The notes under the pieces are model-generated. The model was not told where the DNA came from and ran no database searches. It saw nothing but the letters and a program-made list of their open reading frames with translations. The position numbers and the translations under genes are program-made. 64,000 bases of DNA from Selenomonas ruminantium subsp. ruminantium ATCC 12561 (GTDB lineage: Bacteria > Bacillota > Negativicutes > Selenomonadales > Selenomonadaceae), in assembly GCF_000424065.1 (NCBI RefSeq), contig NZ_AUJE01000016.1, forward strand, positions 22,399-86,398. The letters are read 5' to 3'. Position 1 is the first letter of the stretch. Each line of letters opens with the position of its first letter. Shown piece by piece: positions 61,601 through 64,000 of the stretch.

Positions 61601-64000
61601 CCAGCAACGATATCCCGCTGCACAACAGCGGCCTGCTCTGCATCAAAGCCAATTTTAGCCTGGATATCACTATCTGCAATGTCTTCGGTTCCATCATAAA
61701 TCTTATGGAAACCATTCTGGGCGATGACGTTAAGCGTCAATGGGGTTATTGTACCAGTAACCGATTGTCCGTTGGCATTATCCGCCGCCGTAGTACTCAG
61801 CCAATCACGTTTTGCCTTGCCTGCCGTATCGTTGGCCAGCTGATAATTTCCCAGATTCTTCGTCACCTCAGTGACCGTATAGCGCAGGGCATGATTGCCC
61901 GCATCCTTAAATGCATCACCATTTACATCTGCATAGACACCACTATCCTTGCCCGTATACGCCACTTCTATTTCTCGGCCATCCAGCGAATAGGTCACCA
62001 GTTTCATCGTACCATCATTATTCAGAATATCCGGCGTTGCGTCATACACTTTATCCTGCCCCTGCCATTTTGCTTTCAGGTTCGTAAGTTCAACAGGATT
62101 AATCTTTCCTTTTTTATCACCTTCCGTATAAGCTGTATCTTCTTTTATGAAATAATTTGCGGCATCGATATTCAGATTGCGTTTAACGTAATCATTAAAC
62201 GCATCTGCTGCATGATCATAACTTACTGACTTATAGCCAACAATATCACCATTGCGGTTTACATTCGCATCATCGTAACGCCCTGTAATCATGCCCAAAG
62301 CAGTACTATCCAGTGTAATCCTATCCTTACCTAAAAGGCCATTGAATTTTTCCACCTGGATATCTGCAGGATAAACTGCAGCTGTGCCATCATAGGTCCG
62401 TTCAGCCAATTTGAAATCTACAGTGAGTTCCTTGGGATTGATTTTGCCTGAACCAATAAGGGTTCCCGTATTATCCGTCAGGCTGGCATAATTTGCACCA
62501 GTTTCCCCCTCAATCTTGTAGTTCCCCTTAGCATCACCGGATAGTTCTACATGATAGTAAACCTCTTTATCCACTACATTACCATCACCATCCCGGGATA
62601 CATTTTTATCCTTATATTGGGCATTGATGGCATTTACATTGAGGACTGTACCATCTTTAGATGTAAGCAAACCTGTTACAGACACTTTGTCCGTAACATC
62701 CTGAATCACATTGTTCTTACCATCATAGGTTTTCACCACATCATGATCCAAAGGCTTATTGGTCAGGCTTGCCTTTACCACAGCCTTATCAATATTGCCG
62801 CCAGTAGACGTTACCCACTCATTGTTGCTATTTACCAGACCAGCTGCTTGTAATGCAGAAAAATCATAATTCGCGTTACTGAGGCCCAAACGATAATCCA
62901 CCCGATTACCAGGATTGATTGGATTCGTAGTAGCATTGGACTGATTGTATTCGGCGTTATAACTGGTAAAATCGATTTTTTCCTGCGTTCCGCCTGCAGT
63001 ATTGGGTATGGTCACATAATGATCTGTAATGTAGTTGTTCGTAATATTGGTCAGGCTGCCATTCTTCAATACATCTTTCGTAGCATCATAAACCTTGCTT
63101 GCATCGCCAATATTAATGGTAACATCTCCAGCAGTTAAGGTGTAGGGTTTGATGATGCCTGTACCGGCGAATTTATACAAACCATTCGTATCCAGGCTGA
63201 GTGCATTTCCCTTGCTGTCGACTAATTTATAATTGGTTGCTGCAGAGCCATTTACATCAAAACCCAAGCCCGTATAATTCACCGTATGGATATCCGGCGT
63301 ACCATCCCCATTTTCATCTACATTAACACCCACATAACGTGCGTTAACACCTGCAGGATTTTGCAAAGATATTACGTCATTTCCAACAGCTTTCCCCAAA
63401 TGTAAGGCATTCGAAGAAATCGACGGTGCTACAGAAGAAGTCGCATCATAAATTTTTTCAATCTGATCAGCCGTAACCACCACGCCAAAGGCATTAATGG
63501 TATTGTTATTGGTCGTCAACGGCGTCATCTGCGTTGGACCGTTTAAGCCGTCATAAAGGACGTTGCCATTTTTATCTTTGAAGATATAGTTGCTTAATTT
63601 ATCTCCTGTGATGTCTGCCGTATATTCTACGACTTTGCCTAAACCTGCATCTACATTCGTATATGCACCCGTACTTGCATTCGTTCCTTTTATCAATCCT
63701 GTATGGTTGACTGTATCTACCGGGTCAAATTCTACGATGCTGTTGCCCGTCAGAACCGTTCCGCTTGCTGCGTCCGTGGAATAGGCCTTGTTGTCATTGT
63801 TGTAGATTGCACCGGTATTATCGTAGTATTTGCTCAGTCCTCCTTTGGCTAGTGCAGTCAGATCCACCGTTACTTCACGCGCTTTGATTTCACCGTCCGT
63901 GATGGTTGCCGTTGGATTGGTCACCGCAACAGGGATATTCGTGTAGTTATTGAGCAGGCTCGGGTTCAAGGTAACTTCATATTTTACCTCTTTGTTCGTT
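58690..64000 (-). CDS. Giant MBG/YDG-repeat exoprotein (TpsA-like adhesin), N-terminus outside window
   Basis: The frame is open to the window edge: residues read TNKEVKYEVTLNPSLLNN there, so at least 1770 residues belong to the C-terminal part. It consists of about 13 MBG/YDG-type repeats, each with a K.YDGT or K.YDAT motif (for example KVYDGTNAG, KTYDGKNNV, RTYDGTAAV) and a GSGTITPR-like or GDGVIEKR-like linker. The last 250 residues are non-repetitive, with an acidic Glu/Asp-rich tail (EEEHEDKAEKQEKEGEIAI). It lacks a cell-wall anchor. TpsB follows 38 bp downstream. The heptosyltransferase at 21694 is a candidate modifier. Confidence 0.85.
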   Translation of the reverse strand, partial: TNKEVKYEVTLNPSLLNNYTNIPVAVTNPTATITDGEIKAREVTVDLTALAKGGLSKYYDNTGAIYNNDNKAYSTDAASGTVLTGNSIVEFDPVDTVNHTGLIKGTNASTGAYTNVDAGLGKVVEYTADITGDKLSNYIFKDKNGNVLYDGLNGPTQMTPLTTNNNTINAFGVVVTADQIEKIYDATSSVAPSISSNALHLGKAVGNDVISLQNPAGVNARYVGVNVDENGDGTPDIHTVNYTGLGFDVNGSAATNYKLVDSKGNALSLDTNGLYKFAGTGIIKPYTLTAGDVTINIGDASKVYDATKDVLKNGSLTNITNNYITDHYVTIPNTAGGTQEKIDFTSYNAEYNQSNATTNPINPGNRVDYRLGLSNANYDFSALQAAGLVNSNNEWVTSTGGNIDKAVVKASLTNKPLDHDVVKTYDGKNNVIQDVTDKVSVTGLLTSKDGTVLNVNAINAQYKDKNVSRDGDGNVVDKEVYYHVELSGDAKGNYKIEGETGANYASLTDNTGTLIGSGKINPKELTVDFKLAERTYDGTAAVYPADIQVEKFNGLLGKDRITLDSTALGMITGRYDDANVNRNGDIVGYKSVSYDHAADAFNDYVKRNLNIDAANYFIKEDTAYTEGDKKGKINPVELTNLKAKWQGQDKVYDATPDILNNDGTMKLVTYSLDGREIEVAYTGKDSGVYADVNGDAFKDAGNHALRYTVTEVTKNLGNYQLANDTAGKAKRDWLSTTAADNANGQSVTGTITPLTLNVIAQNGFHKIYDGTEDIADSDIQAKIGFDAEQAAVVQRDIVAGEIGYDVDAHYVGSDANVAPGVIRNQKDIAYSLTLKGNTKGNYILQGAVNDIFEDTAKLGDIEQRKVYVDALNVTGIDKTYDTTKDMPADYANSGRFTLRSTDDTTGVIKNDDVKLDFGAIKGAYQSEHVQRDADGTIIPQKITFHNFTLTGTGNLNNYVMDTDSLTGSGTITPAALTISIKDAPTKVYDGEKSLSNAYNTKDNLALWGVLGDDDVNLVVNSAEYQDANAATDKEYRYGITIDNLDYQLTQGENEPVITVSDNGQIGELKAYDGTITPRKLTASVIKDMVKVYDGTNAGKQDAIKNIVLSKDYLDKDKDSLGLTANAVYDGSDAADNRKVTYTLSLGNTNYQLSDKVITGDGVIEKRKVYVVADGIDGIDKVYDGTSALSDAFTNKGHFRLADYDAATETGIVAKDADIDLDIEAITGSYNSAHVNRDAAGRPIAQDITFNHFLLANDNGNYIVEPTRIVGSGTITPRSLTVGLKDAPVKVYDGETALSSTYAANDNLVIEGLLPEDNANVLIDSAAYADANAGKNKEYSYNFRMGNGDYELVQGAGKPALTVTDNGQSGTITAHDGTITPRILTASVIKAMTKEFDGTTDGAAFENAGAYILLSDNYLGKDKDSLGLTAAAVFDNANAGKSEDSDELENHKVTYTLNLANPNYELAESTVTGEGTIYRKGLTIVAQPAAVYAGEQMPKFSGTVEGLLENDNNLGNLFTFAPLSTTTTNRPGSYPVYGWYNNRFSGNLGRNYSFSQAVNNENAFTVNYLGDNNGIPDIQFTPTRDVYQQISRDRGSGFGDNGMAAIEYVNKDGQVIGRETVDSGEIHGGRNAAIAITGVDPDSTSLANIGISGGDVVNMEGANAAGQANIAVDGDGSIVNLQVVPLDGAQSADGRNSAAEIVATDENGSVRNNSSASIQIVDESGNVLEEEHEDKAEKQEKEGEIAIESEDGQNEDEIELKVEGEGVNVA
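59560..61380 (-). repeat. Two tandem copies of a three-repeat super-unit, period about 905 bp
   Basis: Within the adhesin the repeats form the order C-A-B-C-A-B. Matching YDG sites lie about 905 bp apart: KTYDTTKDM (about 61360) with KVYDGTSAL (about 60455), KVYDGEKSL (about 61035) with KVYDGETAL (about 60130), KVYDGTNAG (about 60727) with KEFDGTTDG (about 59818). Flanking residues are also shared, such as LDKDKDSLGLTA and TGSGTITP. This points to a recent three-domain duplication. Confidence 0.75.

Noticed and set aside
60850..62229. Long plus-strand open frame (459 codons) opposite the adhesin
   Set aside because: Antisense of repeats; Ile/Cys-rich composition is typical of a shadow frame.
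58690..64000. Adhesin repeats as a CRISPR or DNA-level regulatory repeat
   Set aside because: Periodicity is at the protein-domain level with diverged DNA. There are no short identical repeats with unique spacers.
1..64000. Search for tRNA, rRNA, CRISPR arrays, prophage genes and known riboswitches
   Set aside because: None could be recognised by eye in either strand.

Overview
The window looks like the chromosome of a flagellated, outer-membrane-bearing Firmicute of the Negativicutes, most likely a Selenomonas relative. The flagellar block is of Firmicutes type: fliW-csrA, a DUF6470 protein, flaG, and a TIGR03826-type zinc-ribbon protein beside flgM. Directly upstream sits a two-partner secretion pair (a TpsB outer-membrane transporter and a giant MBG/YDG-repeat exoprotein), which needs an outer membrane. 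Nearly everything is on the minus strand. The exceptions are one transposase and a two-gene plus-strand unit (NYN protein and heptosyltransferase). No rRNA, tRNA or CRISPR array was seen.

Reading upward in coordinate: 1-9482 is an AT-rich accessory block. It holds a truncated radical SAM gene, two glycosyltransferase-type proteins with Rossmann-like domains, a propeller-like unknown, a decayed gene remnant, a PseC-type aminotransferase, a WbuC-type cupin, and a methyltransferase frameshifted by an 11-bp tandem duplication. It ends in a small unit with its own promoter (DUF1883 protein plus AbiGi-like protein) that looks like a defence or toxin-antitoxin insertion. An intact IS1634-type element (9654-11428) with inverted repeats and a 6-bp target duplication follows.

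11436-20557 is a tight operon: methyltransferase, split transketolase, two radical SAM/SPASM proteins, a nucleotidyltransferase-kinase with HldE domains in reversed order, a sugar epimerase, GmhA, and a CDP-glycerol-phosphotransferase-like protein. It reads as an activated-heptose (or heptose-derived) pathway. Across a divergent promoter region lies a BAHT-type autotransporter heptosyltransferase (21694-22926), a plausible consumer of the sugar. 22883-29029 carries an opine dehydrogenase, a glutamate-mutase-E-like protein with a degenerate B12 site, an ATP-grasp ligase, a glycosyltransferase and a second DegT aminotransferase. Together these are a candidate undescribed pathway for an amino-acid or opine decoration.

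29123-45837 is a large protein-glycosylation block next to the flagellin gene: five GT2-TPR paralogues, a GT9 enzyme, two paralogous TPR proteins, and a 1635-residue protein with three GT41 (OGT/SPINDLY-like) modules. 45979-56916 is the flagellar filament and hook-junction region (fliC, FliT-like, fliS, fliD, flaG, csrA, fliW, DUF6470, flgL, flgK, two FlgN-like chaperones, flgM, zinc-ribbon regulator). Flagellin has a sigma-28-type promoter and a structured leader with three CsrA-like sites, one over the ribosome binding site. This matches the presence of csrA and fliW. 56993-64000 is the TpsB/TpsA pair, with TpsA running off the window.

Overall the window is a surface-glycosylation island coupled to its likely acceptors: flagellin and possibly the large secreted adhesin. 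Functions are inferred from sequence motifs and context only; no searches were run.
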